The notes under the pieces: model-generated
The model's input: the letters and a program-made list of their open reading frames with translations, nothing else
Databases searched by the model: none
Told to the model about the DNA's origin: nothing
Made by a program: the position numbers and the translations under genes
NCBI GenBank assembly: GCA_045562555.1
Contig: JBJKVO010000002.1
Location: 124,001 to 188,000, forward strand
Direction: 5' to 3'
Source of the DNA: UBA2588 sp002339805
Lineage (GTDB): Bacteria > Chloroflexota > Dehalococcoidia > Lucifugimonadales > UBA3495
DNA: 64,000 bases
Shown: in pieces, positions 15,914-25,601 of the stretch
How the letters are laid out: each line of letters begins with the position of its first letter
How positions within the stretch are numbered: the first letter of the stretch is position 1

Positions 15914-16774
15914 CCCGAGGTATTGGCGAGCCTCTCCAGTAGTCATAGGAGTTCGTCCATGTAAATTAGCCATAGTAACGGCCCATTCTACGTAAGATGC
16001 ATTAGACTTAGGCTGTTCTTCCATTGGTAGAGAAGGAGAATCTTCGAATCCCACTCTGATATGTGCCCCTGTAGCTACAGCTATAGAACATAGTTGGAAA
16101 GTCTGCATGCCAGCACTATGGGCTAGCCATGTTGCTTGCGGGAAGTGGTCCTTAATTCCTTGAGTCATGTTAAAGTAATTTTGGGGGGTGCCAGGCATAG
16201 CTTGCCTGCCATCTGACCAAGATGCTCCGGGTTCTACTAAGAAGTAGTGAGAATCTTTTATTTGTCCTTCATGCATTAAGGTTATGGCATTATTTAGGTC
16301 TCCCATATCATGTATCGCAGGTTCGGGGAAAATCCCTCTTTTGTAACATATATCTAATGTCGCTAGTATGTCCTCATACGAATTGGGGCTATTTACTGTT
16401 TTGCGTGTTCCATCTGGTTGTAATGCCCATCGTGCTCCATGACCTAAATTCAGAGAAATCATTTCTACGGGGTATTCTGTTTCTGCTAAGTATTTAACAA
16501 CAGTGTCGACAGGTATATGTGCTTGTCTAGCGCTTGTATGATTCAATACGAGGTCACATTGAGCGCGAATGAGGGAGTCTGTTTCCTGATACCACGCAGG
16601 ATCGTATGAGACTGTACCGTCTTCGTTTCTTGCATGGAAATGGACTATACTCGCGCCTGCTTCATAGCAACGTACTGCTTCTTCTGCAACTTCTTTCGGA
16701 GTGTATGGAATATTTGGATTTGTTTCCCGTACTTTATTACCGTTAAGGCAAGCCTTGATAATTATTTTGTCCAT
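15893..16774 (-). CDS. BKACE family (beta-keto acid cleavage enzyme, DUF849)
   Basis: A 293-aa TIM-barrel enzyme of the BKACE family, which condenses a beta-keto acid with acetyl-CoA to give acetoacetate and a CoA ester (the type member is the 3-keto-5-aminohexanoate cleavage enzyme of lysine fermentation). Zinc-ligand motif HFHAR follows EAGASIV; VLNHTSAR, ISLNLGHGARW and GAHIRVGFED are further family blocks. The substrate varies widely within the family and cannot be assigned. It is a single gene on this strand with AGGCG before the ATG. Confidence 0.88.
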   Translation of the reverse strand: MDKIIIKACLNGNKVRETNPNIPYTPKEVAEEAVRCYEAGASIVHFHARNEDGTVSYDPAWYQETDSLIRAQCDLVLNHTSARQAHIPVDTVVKYLAETEYPVEMISLNLGHGARWALQPDGTRKTVNSPNSYEDILATLDICYKRGIFPEPAIHDMGDLNNAITLMHEGQIKDSHYFLVEPGASWSDGRQAMPGTPQNYFNMTQGIKDHFPQATWLAHSAGMQTFQLCSIAVATGAHIRVGFEDSPSLPMEEQPKSNASYVEWAVTMANLHGRTPMTTGEARQYLGLLPALK

Positions 16775-16881
16775 CGAACGCCTCCACAGTCGTTTTTTCG
16801 TTTTTAATGGATTCCGTATATGGTATTATAACCACACTTGAAACATAGTTGTTTCAAGATGGATCTCAGAAGGGTGAAATA

Positions 16882-17817
16882 GTGGCTCAAGTTTGGTTAC
16901 CAAGTGAATTACAGTCTTATGCTGGTGGGCAACAGATAGTAGAAATTGAGGGCTCCTCAGTGAGGCAAATTGTTAACAACCTCGACATGGCATTCCCCGG
17001 TTTAAAGGAATGCCTGTATGACCCAGACATGGATCAAATAGTAGGATCTATGGCCGTTATTATTGATGGGGAAACGAGTCAATTGGGTTTACTGGATAAA
17101 GTAGATCCCGCCAGTGAAGTTCATTTTCTTCCAGCTATCGGTGGAGGAGCTTCTTCGAAAGTTATTGTGATTGGAATAGGTCCGGGAGATCCTGATTTCA
17201 TCACGCTTAAGGCTAAAAATATCCTGAAAAACTCCGACTCTGTGGCAGGGTTCACTACGGTATTGTCTGTCGTGGAATCGTTTATCCCCCACGAAAACTT
17301 AATTAAGTTAACGTACAGGAACCAGGAAGAATTATTAATGCAATTAGCGGAAGATGCCAAAGAAGGCAAAAGATGCGTTTTGTGCGCTTGGGGAGATATA
17401 AACTTTTCTGCAAGCGAATTGATAGAACGGATCAGAAATAAAGTGGAAGAGATAGAACTAATTCCTTGTGTTAGCTCAGTTCAAATAGCCGCCTCCAGGT
17501 CCGGATTGAAAATGGAGGAATCCATTTTTATTACTTTACATAAACGATCAGAGGATGATGATTTAGAAGAATTAAATCATTATTTGAATGAAGGTAATCG
17601 TAACATTATATTGATACCCAGGCCTTTTGATTTGATGCCTCAGGCAATAGCTAAAGGGTTGATAGCAAACGGGCAGAATTCTAGTAAAATAGTTACTGTC
17701 TATCAGAAATTGAGCATGAGCGATGAAGTGGAATGGCACGGTTCTTTGGAAGAGTTATGTAATTACGATTCAGAGTTTAGTGATTTATCTATTATTGTAA
17801 TTGAGAAGGCTTTATGA
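16882..17817 (+). CDS. cbiE: MoaD-like domain fused to CbiE (cobalt-precorrin-7 C5-methyltransferase)
   Basis: Residues 1-89 form a ubiquitin-like MoaD/ThiS sulfur-carrier domain (MAQVWLPSELQSYAGG..., ending FLPAIGGG); residues 92-311 form a tetrapyrrole methylase of the CbiE type (VIVIGIGPGDPDFITLKA, GWD-like CAWGDINFSA, ILIPRPFDLMP). CbiE methylates C5 (and with CbiT, C15) in corrin-ring assembly. The GTG at 16882, 7 nt after AGAAGGG, is preferred over a TTG at 16849. The reading frame is continuous. It ends in a 4-bp overlap with cobN, so it belongs to a cobalamin operon. Fusion to MoaD with the GG end buried inside the chain is unusual. Confidence 0.8.
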   Translation: MAQVWLPSELQSYAGGQQIVEIEGSSVRQIVNNLDMAFPGLKECLYDPDMDQIVGSMAVIIDGETSQLGLLDKVDPASEVHFLPAIGGGASSKVIVIGIGPGDPDFITLKAKNILKNSDSVAGFTTVLSVVESFIPHENLIKLTYRNQEELLMQLAEDAKEGKRCVLCAWGDINFSASELIERIRNKVEEIELIPCVSSVQIAASRSGLKMEESIFITLHKRSEDDDLEELNHYLNEGNRNIILIPRPFDLMPQAIAKGLIANGQNSSKIVTVYQKLSMSDEVEWHGSLEELCNYDSEFSDLSIIVIEKAL

Positions 17818-20800
17818 AAGAAACCAAACGAATCTTATTTGTATCTACTGCCGATACAGACACATTGTCCGCCGTAGAAAGCTTAAAAACGATTTCCGAC
17901 ACAATCCCGAAAGTAGAGATTATAAACATACATGCGGGATGGGAATCCAGAGATAATCAACAAAAACTGTTTGATGCTGTTATAGCTTCCAAAGTAGTTA
18001 TATTGAGATTACTAGGAGGAAAGCAAGCCATACCTGAAAGTTTCGATCATGTTGTTCAAATATGTAAAGAACAGGATATTCCTCTTATAACTTGCCCAGG
18101 TCATCAAGAATGGGATCAAGACCTTATAAATGCATGCACAGCATCGGTCTCTGAAGTCGAGACAGTTTTCGGATACTTAATGCATGGAGGAACGAATAAC
18201 CTACAAAATATGTTTTTGTTTCTAAGTGATGTTTATTTTGGTTCAAACATTGGTCATGATGCTCCCATGCCTATGCCGTGGGAAGGGATTTACAGGCCGG
18301 GTCTAAATTACTTGCCCGACATAGACACTTACACCTCCCTTTACTGCGATTCAGACAAGCCAGTGATCGGCCTTTTATTTTATCGGGCACACTGGATGAG
18401 CGGCAATCTGGATTTCATAAACGCACTTGTTACCGAGATGGAACGTAAAGGCGCTAACGTTATCCCCATATTCACTTATAGCCTGAAGCATAGCCCTGAC
18501 AATTCTAGTGAACCAGATAGAATATTGGCAAAGTATCTATTGAAGGACGGAAAACCAAGAGTCAATGCCCTTATAAATACTATGGGATTGTCTATGGTTG
18601 ACATCTCAGACGATGGCCGTGAAGACTCGAGTGACTGGGTTAACCAATTTATGAAGACTCTTAATGTCCCAGTTATACAAGCCATAGTCAGCACCGATAC
18701 AAAACAGGCTTGGCTTGATAGTGAATTGGGTTTGAGCCCGATAGATACAGCTATGAATGTAGCTTTGCCGGAGTTTGACGGTAGGATAATATCAGTTCCT
18801 ATATCCTTCAAAGAGTTAGAAGATGTTGTTGACGAAAGCCATGATAGTGGCTTTGTAGCAAAGATTCAAAAATATGTCCCCGAACCTTCTAGAATTGAGT
18901 TTGTATCTGGTTTAGCAATCAATTGGGCTAATTTGAATAGAAAAAGTAATACTGACAGGAAAGTTGTTATTGTAATGAGTAACTATCCTACCAAGGATGC
19001 TAGGATAGGTAATGCAGTTGGATTGGACACCCCTGCTTCCGTTGTGAATCTATTAAATGCAATGAGTGATGCAGGTTACCAGATAAGTGATATTCCTGCT
19101 GACGGGGATGCTCTGGTGCATAGCATTATTGAGAGATGCAGTAATGATCGAGACTATTTAACCGAGCAGCAGCTTCAACTTGCCGCGGGACATGTGGATT
19201 CCCGGTCCTATGATTCTTGGTTTGAAACTTTCGAGAACGACGTGCAGAGTACTCTTAAAGAACACTGGGACACACCTCCTGGGTCAGTGTACAGAACCGG
19301 GGACTCTTTAGCGATTGCAGGTATAGATTTAGGTAATGTCTTTGTGGGTCTTCAACCACCTAGAGGGTTCGGAGAAAATCCGATATCTATCTACCACAGT
19401 CCTGATTTGCCTCCTACCCATCATTACGTGGCCTATTACAGGTGGATAAAAGAAACCTATAAAGCAGATGCGATAATCCATGTAGGTAAGCATGGAACTT
19501 TAGAATGGCTACCAGGCAAGGGAGTGGGTATGTCCGCTTCGTGTTTTCCCGAAGTCGTACTGTCAGATATGCCTATGTTTTACTCCTTCATTATTAATAA
19601 TCCAGGAGAAGGAACTCAGGCCAAACGGAGAATCCATGCGACTATTGTAGACCACCTGATTCCTGCAATGACCACAGCAGATGCATATGGGGATATTCAA
19701 GAATTAGAGCAGTTATTGGACGAACATTATCAATGTCAAACATTAGACCCTGCGAAAATCCCTATGCTGGAAGGCCAAATTTGGGAAGTCATAGAAAGAG
19801 CTGAGTTGAATCGGGACTTAGGAGTGGAGACTCCGCCAGAAGAATTTGGGGATTTCATGTTAGAAGTTGACGGGTATCTCTGTGAGATCAAAGATATACA
19901 AATTAAAGATGGTCTTCATACTCTCGGGGAACCTCCTAAGGGGGAACAGCTAATTGGCTTACTCGCTTCTTTAACTAGATTAGATATGTCTGAATTACCC
20001 AGTGTAAGGCGAGCCATTGCTACTGAATTTGGGCTTGATTATGAACAAGTCGTTGAGAATTTGGCAGACTCTTGTAGAGCGCCGTCTGACAAATTCGAAT
20101 CCTATCATCCCACCCAAATGATCAGAACTAATGGTGATATAGTTGAAACTATCGACCAGATGGTCAAGTCGATGTATACAGCTTTACAAGATGAGGCATT
20201 CCAGGAATCCTACGTCGAAAGCGTTGTTAATTCTGTGTTAGGGAAAGAATCTAGTACTGTTTCAGAAGTATTGGAATATGTATGCACAAGTATCTACCCG
20301 AATTTAATGGCAACAACTGATGAAATAGATAATTTGATCGAAGGTCTTGAAGGAAAATTTATTCCAGCCGGTCCAAGTGGGGCTCCTACTCGAGGCATGC
20401 CGAATGTGTTACCCACCGGTAGAAATTTTTATTCAGTTGACCCCAAAGCACTCCCGTCTCCTACTGCCTGGGAGATTGGCAAAAATTTAGGAGATTCTCT
20501 TTTACAAAAATATTTAGACGATGAAGGCGACTACCCGGAAATGGTTGGGATCGTGGTGTGGGGTACTTCAGCGATGAGAACTCACGGTGACGATATCGCT
20601 CAAATTTTGTATTTGCTTGGAGTAAAGCCAGTCTGGCAACAAGAGAGTAGAAGAATTGTTGGGATAGAATTGATAGAGCTTAATGATTTAGGAAGACCAA
20701 GGATTGATGTTACTGTAAGAATATCAGGATTCTTTAGGGATGCTTTCCCTAATCTAGTTAATCTAGTTGATCAAGCGGTGCAGATGGTAGCAAATGTAGA

Positions 20801-21617
20801 TGAAGATCCAAAGGATAACTACGTACGGAAACATCTGTTAGAAGATCGAGCAAAGTCCGACAATGAGGAGTCTAGTGATGAGGAGAAATTGTTCAGGATT
20901 TTTGGCAGTAAGCCAGGGTCATATGGAGCAGGTATTTTACCTTTATTAGATGAGCAGAACTGGTCTTCTGTGCAAGACTTAGCTGAAGTGTACACAGCAT
21001 GGGGTGGATTTGCTTACACGGAGAAGACATTTGGTATAGAAGCAAAGAAACAGTTTTCAGACCGGTTTTCTCAAATAGTGGTAGCCGCGAAGAATCAGGA
21101 TAATCGTGAGCATGATATTTTTGATAGTGATGATTACATGCAATATCATGGAGGGATGATTGCTACGGTCAGAGCCTTAACAGGGAGGAATCCTAGCCAG
21201 TTTTTCGGAGATAGTTCTGATCCATCTAGAGTTAAAACACGAGACTTACAAGATGAGTCACGAAGGGTTTTCAGGAGTAGGGTAGTTAATCCAAAATGGA
21301 TTGAATCGATGATGAGACATGGATATAAAGGGGCATTTGAATTATCTGCTACCGTTGATTACATGTTTGGATATGATGCGACTGCTCAAGTAGTTGAAGA
21401 CTGGATGTATAAAGATTTGACAGAAAGCTATGTTTTGGATCCAAACATGCAGGAGTTTTTTAAGGAAAGTAATCCTTGGGCATTAAGAAGTATAGTTGAA
21501 CGATTGTTGGAAGCTGTGGAACGTGATTTATGGGAAAATCCGGACCCAGACATGTTAGAACAATTAAGGCAAATGTACTTGGATATCGAAGAAGAAATAG
21601 AGTCACGGCAAGAGTAA
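17814..21617 (+). CDS. cobN: Cobaltochelatase large subunit CobN
   Basis: A 1267-aa protein of the CobN/ChlH family that holds the macrocycle while cobalt is inserted. The diagnostic core HVGKHGTLEWLPGKGVGMS (about residue 555), followed by INNPGEGTQAKRR and DHLIPAMT, matches CobN more closely than ChlH. The length fits CobN (about 1250-1280). It overlaps the MoaD-CbiE gene by 4 bp and is followed by a ChlI/ChlD-type ATPase subunit gene, giving a three-part ATP-dependent chelatase. ChlH remains a weaker alternative, since no bacteriochlorophyll-specific gene is evident. Confidence 0.85.
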   Translation: MKETKRILFVSTADTDTLSAVESLKTISDTIPKVEIINIHAGWESRDNQQKLFDAVIASKVVILRLLGGKQAIPESFDHVVQICKEQDIPLITCPGHQEWDQDLINACTASVSEVETVFGYLMHGGTNNLQNMFLFLSDVYFGSNIGHDAPMPMPWEGIYRPGLNYLPDIDTYTSLYCDSDKPVIGLLFYRAHWMSGNLDFINALVTEMERKGANVIPIFTYSLKHSPDNSSEPDRILAKYLLKDGKPRVNALINTMGLSMVDISDDGREDSSDWVNQFMKTLNVPVIQAIVSTDTKQAWLDSELGLSPIDTAMNVALPEFDGRIISVPISFKELEDVVDESHDSGFVAKIQKYVPEPSRIEFVSGLAINWANLNRKSNTDRKVVIVMSNYPTKDARIGNAVGLDTPASVVNLLNAMSDAGYQISDIPADGDALVHSIIERCSNDRDYLTEQQLQLAAGHVDSRSYDSWFETFENDVQSTLKEHWDTPPGSVYRTGDSLAIAGIDLGNVFVGLQPPRGFGENPISIYHSPDLPPTHHYVAYYRWIKETYKADAIIHVGKHGTLEWLPGKGVGMSASCFPEVVLSDMPMFYSFIINNPGEGTQAKRRIHATIVDHLIPAMTTADAYGDIQELEQLLDEHYQCQTLDPAKIPMLEGQIWEVIERAELNRDLGVETPPEEFGDFMLEVDGYLCEIKDIQIKDGLHTLGEPPKGEQLIGLLASLTRLDMSELPSVRRAIATEFGLDYEQVVENLADSCRAPSDKFESYHPTQMIRTNGDIVETIDQMVKSMYTALQDEAFQESYVESVVNSVLGKESSTVSEVLEYVCTSIYPNLMATTDEIDNLIEGLEGKFIPAGPSGAPTRGMPNVLPTGRNFYSVDPKALPSPTAWEIGKNLGDSLLQKYLDDEGDYPEMVGIVVWGTSAMRTHGDDIAQILYLLGVKPVWQQESRRIVGIELIELNDLGRPRIDVTVRISGFFRDAFPNLVNLVDQAVQMVANVDEDPKDNYVRKHLLEDRAKSDNEESSDEEKLFRIFGSKPGSYGAGILPLLDEQNWSSVQDLAEVYTAWGGFAYTEKTFGIEAKKQFSDRFSQIVVAAKNQDNREHDIFDSDDYMQYHGGMIATVRALTGRNPSQFFGDSSDPSRVKTRDLQDESRRVFRSRVVNPKWIESMMRHGYKGAFELSATVDYMFGYDATAQVVEDWMYKDLTESYVLDPNMQEFFKESNPWALRSIVERLLEAVERDLWENPDPDMLEQLRQMYLDIEEEIESRQE

Positions 21618-21653
21618 TAAATACTTCATCTCAGATCATAGAGGAGGGTATAC

Positions 21654-22070
21654 ATGACTATGAATAACGCCACGGCATTACTGATGGAATTAGCGAGAAT
21701 GAATGACATGATATGGGTTATTGGGGGTAGGTCTGTTGTAAGTGAAAACAACTCCGAAGGTATGTTAGAACCTGAAATCGAGAACGGTTACATAAGTCTA
21801 GAAGCTAATAATTGGCATTGCCATATAGCATCAGACGATGTGACTAATGCCCAATTTGTGCACGCGCAATCTCATGAAGATCTGGTTTCTTATTATGTTC
21901 GTTTCTCCAAAGGATATGATCAGACGCTCGTCAGATGTTATTTCCCGAACCCTAGATTGGACAATAATCTAAACAGGGTCGAACTACAGCAAGAGAGACT
22001 TGATGCATTCAACGAAAAAAAGGAAATGTATATAAACGATGACGATATAGTTTTCGTGGATAGGACATAG
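21654..22070 (+). CDS. Conserved hypothetical protein between chelatase subunits
   Basis: A 138-aa protein with a GGAGGG Shine-Dalgarno before the ATG, wedged between cobN (36 bp) and the ATPase subunit gene (12 bp). It lacks a signal peptide and membrane segments. Visible features are ISLEANNWHCHIASDDV, SYYVRFSKGYDQTLVRC and a charged C-terminus. The NWH-x-H stretch and beta-strand pattern recall heme-handling HutX/ChuX-like folds, but this is a weak visual impression. Its place suggests an accessory role in tetrapyrrole or cobalt handling. Confidence 0.6.
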   Translation: MTMNNATALLMELARMNDMIWVIGGRSVVSENNSEGMLEPEIENGYISLEANNWHCHIASDDVTNAQFVHAQSHEDLVSYYVRFSKGYDQTLVRCYFPNPRLDNNLNRVELQQERLDAFNEKKEMYINDDDIVFVDRT

Positions 22071-22082
22071 AGAGGAGTTATT

Positions 22083-24113
22083 TTGGAGTCAAACAGGCAA
22101 CCTACATTTCCATTTACTGCGATTGTTGGTCAATCGCAGATGAAAAAAGCTTTAATTTTGAATGCTATCAATCCGACAATAGGTGGAGTTTTAATCAGAG
22201 GCAATAAAGGGACCGCCAAGTCGACAGCAGTGAGGGCATTGTCCATGTTACTTCCTGAACTAGATCTGATAGATGGATGCGAATATCATTGTGCACCCAA
22301 TTCTCCCCAGGCCATATGCGGCTATTGCACGGATTCATTGAGCAAAAATAGCGTAGCTAAGCCAGTACAGATTGTACAGTTACCAGTCGGAGCTACTGAG
22401 GATAGACTTGTAGGTTCCCTTAATATTGAAGAGGCGATAAAGACAGGTAACCGTTCCTTTGAACCAGGGCTATTGGCCACTGCTAACAAAGGAATCCTGT
22501 ATATAGACGAGGTAAACCTGTTAAACGACCACTTAGTTGATGTTTTGTTAGACGCAGCGGCTATGGGTAGAAATTATGTCGAGCGAGAAGGCATTTCAGT
22601 AAGCCATGAGTCCCAATTTATATTGATAGGGACTATGAATCCTGAGGAAGGAGATTTAAGACCTCAGCTGCTTGATCGTTTCGGGCTAGCAGTTGAAGTG
22701 ACAAACGAGGTAGAAACTGACTCCCGAGTTGAAGTGGTAAAAAGGCGAATTAACTTCGAAGATAGCCCAGATCATTTTGTTAATTCGTGGGGCAAAGAAG
22801 AGGCGCAAGAAAGAGACCGTATCGCCAAAAGTCGTACCTTGCTGCCCAATGTAAAAGTTCCAGAGGACATGTTATATCTCATATCTGATATATGTGCGGG
22901 GTTTGAGGTAGATGGGTTGCGTGGTGATATTGTTATGTACAAGACTGCCATAACCATAGCCGCATACGAGGGTAGGACCGAAGTAACTGAAGAAGATGTC
23001 AAAGAATCGGCTATCATGGCACTGCTACACAGACAGAGGCGTCAGCCTTTTCAGGAACCATCTCTAGATCAGGATAAGCTTGATGAAATTATCAATCAAG
23101 AAAACTCTGGTCAAGACAATTCACGGGAAAGTAGTAGTCCATCAGGAGAACAGGAATCGTCTTCCGACGAGCCTGACCCCTCTGACTCTAATGGGGATGA
23201 TTCATCAAGTGATGCAGAAGACCATGACGAAAATTCTTCATTTGACTCCGAACGCGGAGATAAAGACGAAATTTTTGAGATCGGGAATATACCAAAAATA
23301 CAACAGTTAGAAATCCGTTCCGAAGACCAAAAACAGAGAAGCACCTTTGGAAGGAGAGCAGAAACGAATAGCTCTTCACAAGCGGGATACTATGTGTCGT
23401 CTAGGGTACCACAAGGCAAATTAACGGATTTGGCACTGGATGCAACGTTAAGGGCAGCAGCTCCCTTTCAGAAGGACCGCAAGGGTACCGAATCTCTTGC
23501 GGTGGTGATACAGTCAAACGATCTGCGCGAAAAAGTCAGATTCAGTCAAACAGGGACTCTGATTATATTTGTAGTAGATGCGAGTGGGTCCATGGGTGCC
23601 CAAAGGAGGATGGTAGAAGTCAAAGGAGCAGTGATGGCTCTTCTACTTGATGCCTATCAGCGTAGAGATACTGTTTGTATGATTACATTCAGAAAAGAGT
23701 CTGCTGAATTGATCCTGCCTCCAACTAATAGTGTGGATCTCGCAAAAATGAAATTAAATACCATGCCTACAGGTGGACGTACTCCTCTAACTAGTGGTCT
23801 CATGAAGACGATGGAGATAATAGAACGAGAAAAAACCAAAGATGTTAATGCTCTCCCTTTAATTGTTGTATTGTCTGATGGTAAAAGTAACGTAGGATTG
23901 AACAATTCTGAAATGAATAGAGATGAGGAACTGCATAGAGTGTGCAATGAATTCAAATTTAAAGGGTTACGAAGTATCGTAATAGATACTGAAACAGGAT
24001 ATGTTAAATTAGGTAAAGCAAAAGATTTAGCAACACACATAGGTGGTACATACATCACTCTAGAAGAGTTTGCTACACAAAATTTAGTCAATGCTATTAA
24101 CCAGAACCGATGA
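22083..24113 (+). CDS. Fused ChlI-ChlD-type chelatase ATPase subunit (AAA+ and VWA)
   Basis: A 676-aa protein. Residues 12-330 are an AAA+ ATPase of the ChlI/BchI type (Walker A GNKGTAKST at 40-48, Walker B GILYIDEVNLL, sensor GTMNPEEGDLRPQ with the arginine-finger segment LLDRFG). Residues 345-400 are a low-complexity acidic/Ser linker. Residues 490-676 are a von Willebrand A domain with the MIDAS motif VVDASGSMG, GGRTPLTSG and LSDGKSN. It provides the motor for metal insertion with CobN. The start is a TTG after GAGGAG, with no ATG nearby. Such I-D fusions commonly replace CobS/CobT outside Proteobacteria. Confidence 0.9.
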   Translation: MESNRQPTFPFTAIVGQSQMKKALILNAINPTIGGVLIRGNKGTAKSTAVRALSMLLPELDLIDGCEYHCAPNSPQAICGYCTDSLSKNSVAKPVQIVQLPVGATEDRLVGSLNIEEAIKTGNRSFEPGLLATANKGILYIDEVNLLNDHLVDVLLDAAAMGRNYVEREGISVSHESQFILIGTMNPEEGDLRPQLLDRFGLAVEVTNEVETDSRVEVVKRRINFEDSPDHFVNSWGKEEAQERDRIAKSRTLLPNVKVPEDMLYLISDICAGFEVDGLRGDIVMYKTAITIAAYEGRTEVTEEDVKESAIMALLHRQRRQPFQEPSLDQDKLDEIINQENSGQDNSRESSSPSGEQESSSDEPDPSDSNGDDSSSDAEDHDENSSFDSERGDKDEIFEIGNIPKIQQLEIRSEDQKQRSTFGRRAETNSSSQAGYYVSSRVPQGKLTDLALDATLRAAAPFQKDRKGTESLAVVIQSNDLREKVRFSQTGTLIIFVVDASGSMGAQRRMVEVKGAVMALLLDAYQRRDTVCMITFRKESAELILPPTNSVDLAKMKLNTMPTGGRTPLTSGLMKTMEIIEREKTKDVNALPLIVVLSDGKSNVGLNNSEMNRDEELHRVCNEFKFKGLRSIVIDTETGYVKLGKAKDLATHIGGTYITLEEFATQNLVNAINQNR

Positions 24114-24128
24114 AAGTAAGAGGATTAT

Positions 24129-25454
24129 TTGAGAATACAGCAACTACGAAGTAAGTCAGTTGCTCGACGATGTTTGATGATAGGCTGGTCACTTGCATTG
24201 ATGAGTTTTATTTTGTCGTGTGCTTCAGAATCGACTACAGAAACAGAGAAAAATGTAATCGGCGCTCAAGTGTCAGCTGTTATAGAAAATGAAGCGACCG
24301 GAGCTGTGGGTACGATTGTTGCGGATGATAGACCTAATTCTGAACAAAAGCCAAGAGTCGCTCCCAAACCCAAAGCAAAATCCGTGATTAAGCCTACATT
24401 CACACCTATCCCTGCCTCCTCACCTATACCTCTACCTTCAGGCCCAAAATTGCTTAAATTTGTTAAGAATGTTGAAGTTACTCCAGAGGAAACGATTGAC
24501 ATTATAGGTGCCTTCTGCCGCATAAATTATGTGCCTGCATCAGATAATTTCTTGGTGACATTTGGAGGGACATCTAAGGAAAAACACACACAAGGGTATG
24601 GGTATAAGTGGTACACAGATCAGATGGAATTTACTGGTAAGGGAGGCCTTTTTGAAAATAGAGGTACCGATACTGCATCAGTAATGATAGACAACACCTA
24701 TTATTTTCTTACTGATGGAGGGAAAGATATATGGGCTCTTAAGAAGTATGACCCCAGTGATTGGACATTGCTTGGGGAAACTTTAATCTCAAGAGATCCA
24801 AATAAAGAACCTGGCAATGACTTTATGTTAGCAGAGGTCAATGGGATGCTTGATGTGGCTGGGTTATATGTTTCCGAAGCAAAAGGTTACATTGATCAAC
24901 ATAAACTTGATCCATATCAAGGTGAAGCGACAAGCCATCGATTTTTTTCTCAAAACCTGGAATTATTAGACAACCGGATATTAAATGATGCACCTCATAT
25001 AAACGCATCGTCTATGGTATTTGTAGATGGGATATATAACTTTGTAACTTCAACTGCCTTTTTTGGGGATTTAATAGTGATGCAATATGATCAAAATTGG
25101 AAATATTTGGATTCAAAAGTGTTAGCTCAATGGGGTAACTGGCCTATGGGAACGGTATACCACCCAGAGCTGGAACTTTTCTTTGTCTCATACATATCTG
25201 TTGAAAATGTAATCAACAAAAATGGACTTCGTAATATTCGGTTAGGTATATTTGACTCTTCATGGAATTCAATCACTGATATAGCAGTAACTAACTATGA
25301 ACGCGACGCGATGACCCAATCTGGGCGACCGTCTGTAATTGTCCATGATGGCCATGTCTACGTTTCGTACGATGTGTCTACAGTGGAGCGTGATGGAATG
25401 AGGGAGAATCAAGACTGGGAATGTGAGGTTAGTGTCTACGAATTAGTTCCTTGA
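24129..25454 (+). CDS. Predicted lipoprotein with a proline-rich linker
   Basis: A 441-aa protein with an N-terminal basic region, a hydrophobic stretch and a lipobox SFILSCAS, so it is probably lipid-anchored. A Pro/Lys-rich linker (about residues 72-105) leads to a ~330-residue domain of repeated beta-strand/turn segments (e.g. YKWYTDQMEF, YYFLTDGGKDIWALKKYD) that could be a beta-propeller. No family recognised. The TTG start lies 15 bp after the chelatase gene with AGAGGA upstream, so it may be the last gene of that operon; an extracellular metal or tetrapyrrole role would be speculation. Confidence 0.65.
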   Translation: MRIQQLRSKSVARRCLMIGWSLALMSFILSCASESTTETEKNVIGAQVSAVIENEATGAVGTIVADDRPNSEQKPRVAPKPKAKSVIKPTFTPIPASSPIPLPSGPKLLKFVKNVEVTPEETIDIIGAFCRINYVPASDNFLVTFGGTSKEKHTQGYGYKWYTDQMEFTGKGGLFENRGTDTASVMIDNTYYFLTDGGKDIWALKKYDPSDWTLLGETLISRDPNKEPGNDFMLAEVNGMLDVAGLYVSEAKGYIDQHKLDPYQGEATSHRFFSQNLELLDNRILNDAPHINASSMVFVDGIYNFVTSTAFFGDLIVMQYDQNWKYLDSKVLAQWGNWPMGTVYHPELELFFVSYISVENVINKNGLRNIRLGIFDSSWNSITDIAVTNYERDAMTQSGRPSVIVHDGHVYVSYDVSTVERDGMRENQDWECEVSVYELVP

Positions 25455-25601
25455 TATTCTAAGTACACACTAAAACTTGATATGTTAAATTAGATGGATC
25501 AACAGTACTTATCGGTGGACGTACATCATATCAGAGATGGTTAAAATTAAAATTGAACCAATGCGATTAATTTGAATCTGGGTGATTAGGAGGATTATTT
25601 A

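Noticed and set aside
22772..24091. Minus-strand ORFs opposite the chelatase ATPase gene
   Set aside because: They mirror the AAA/VWA coding sequence and show no family motif or ribosome site.
17814..24113. Magnesium chelatase for bacteriochlorophyll synthesis (ChlH/I/D)
   Set aside because: The large subunit carries CobN-type motifs, and the overlapping upstream gene encodes CbiE; no bch or photosynthesis gene is seen in the window.
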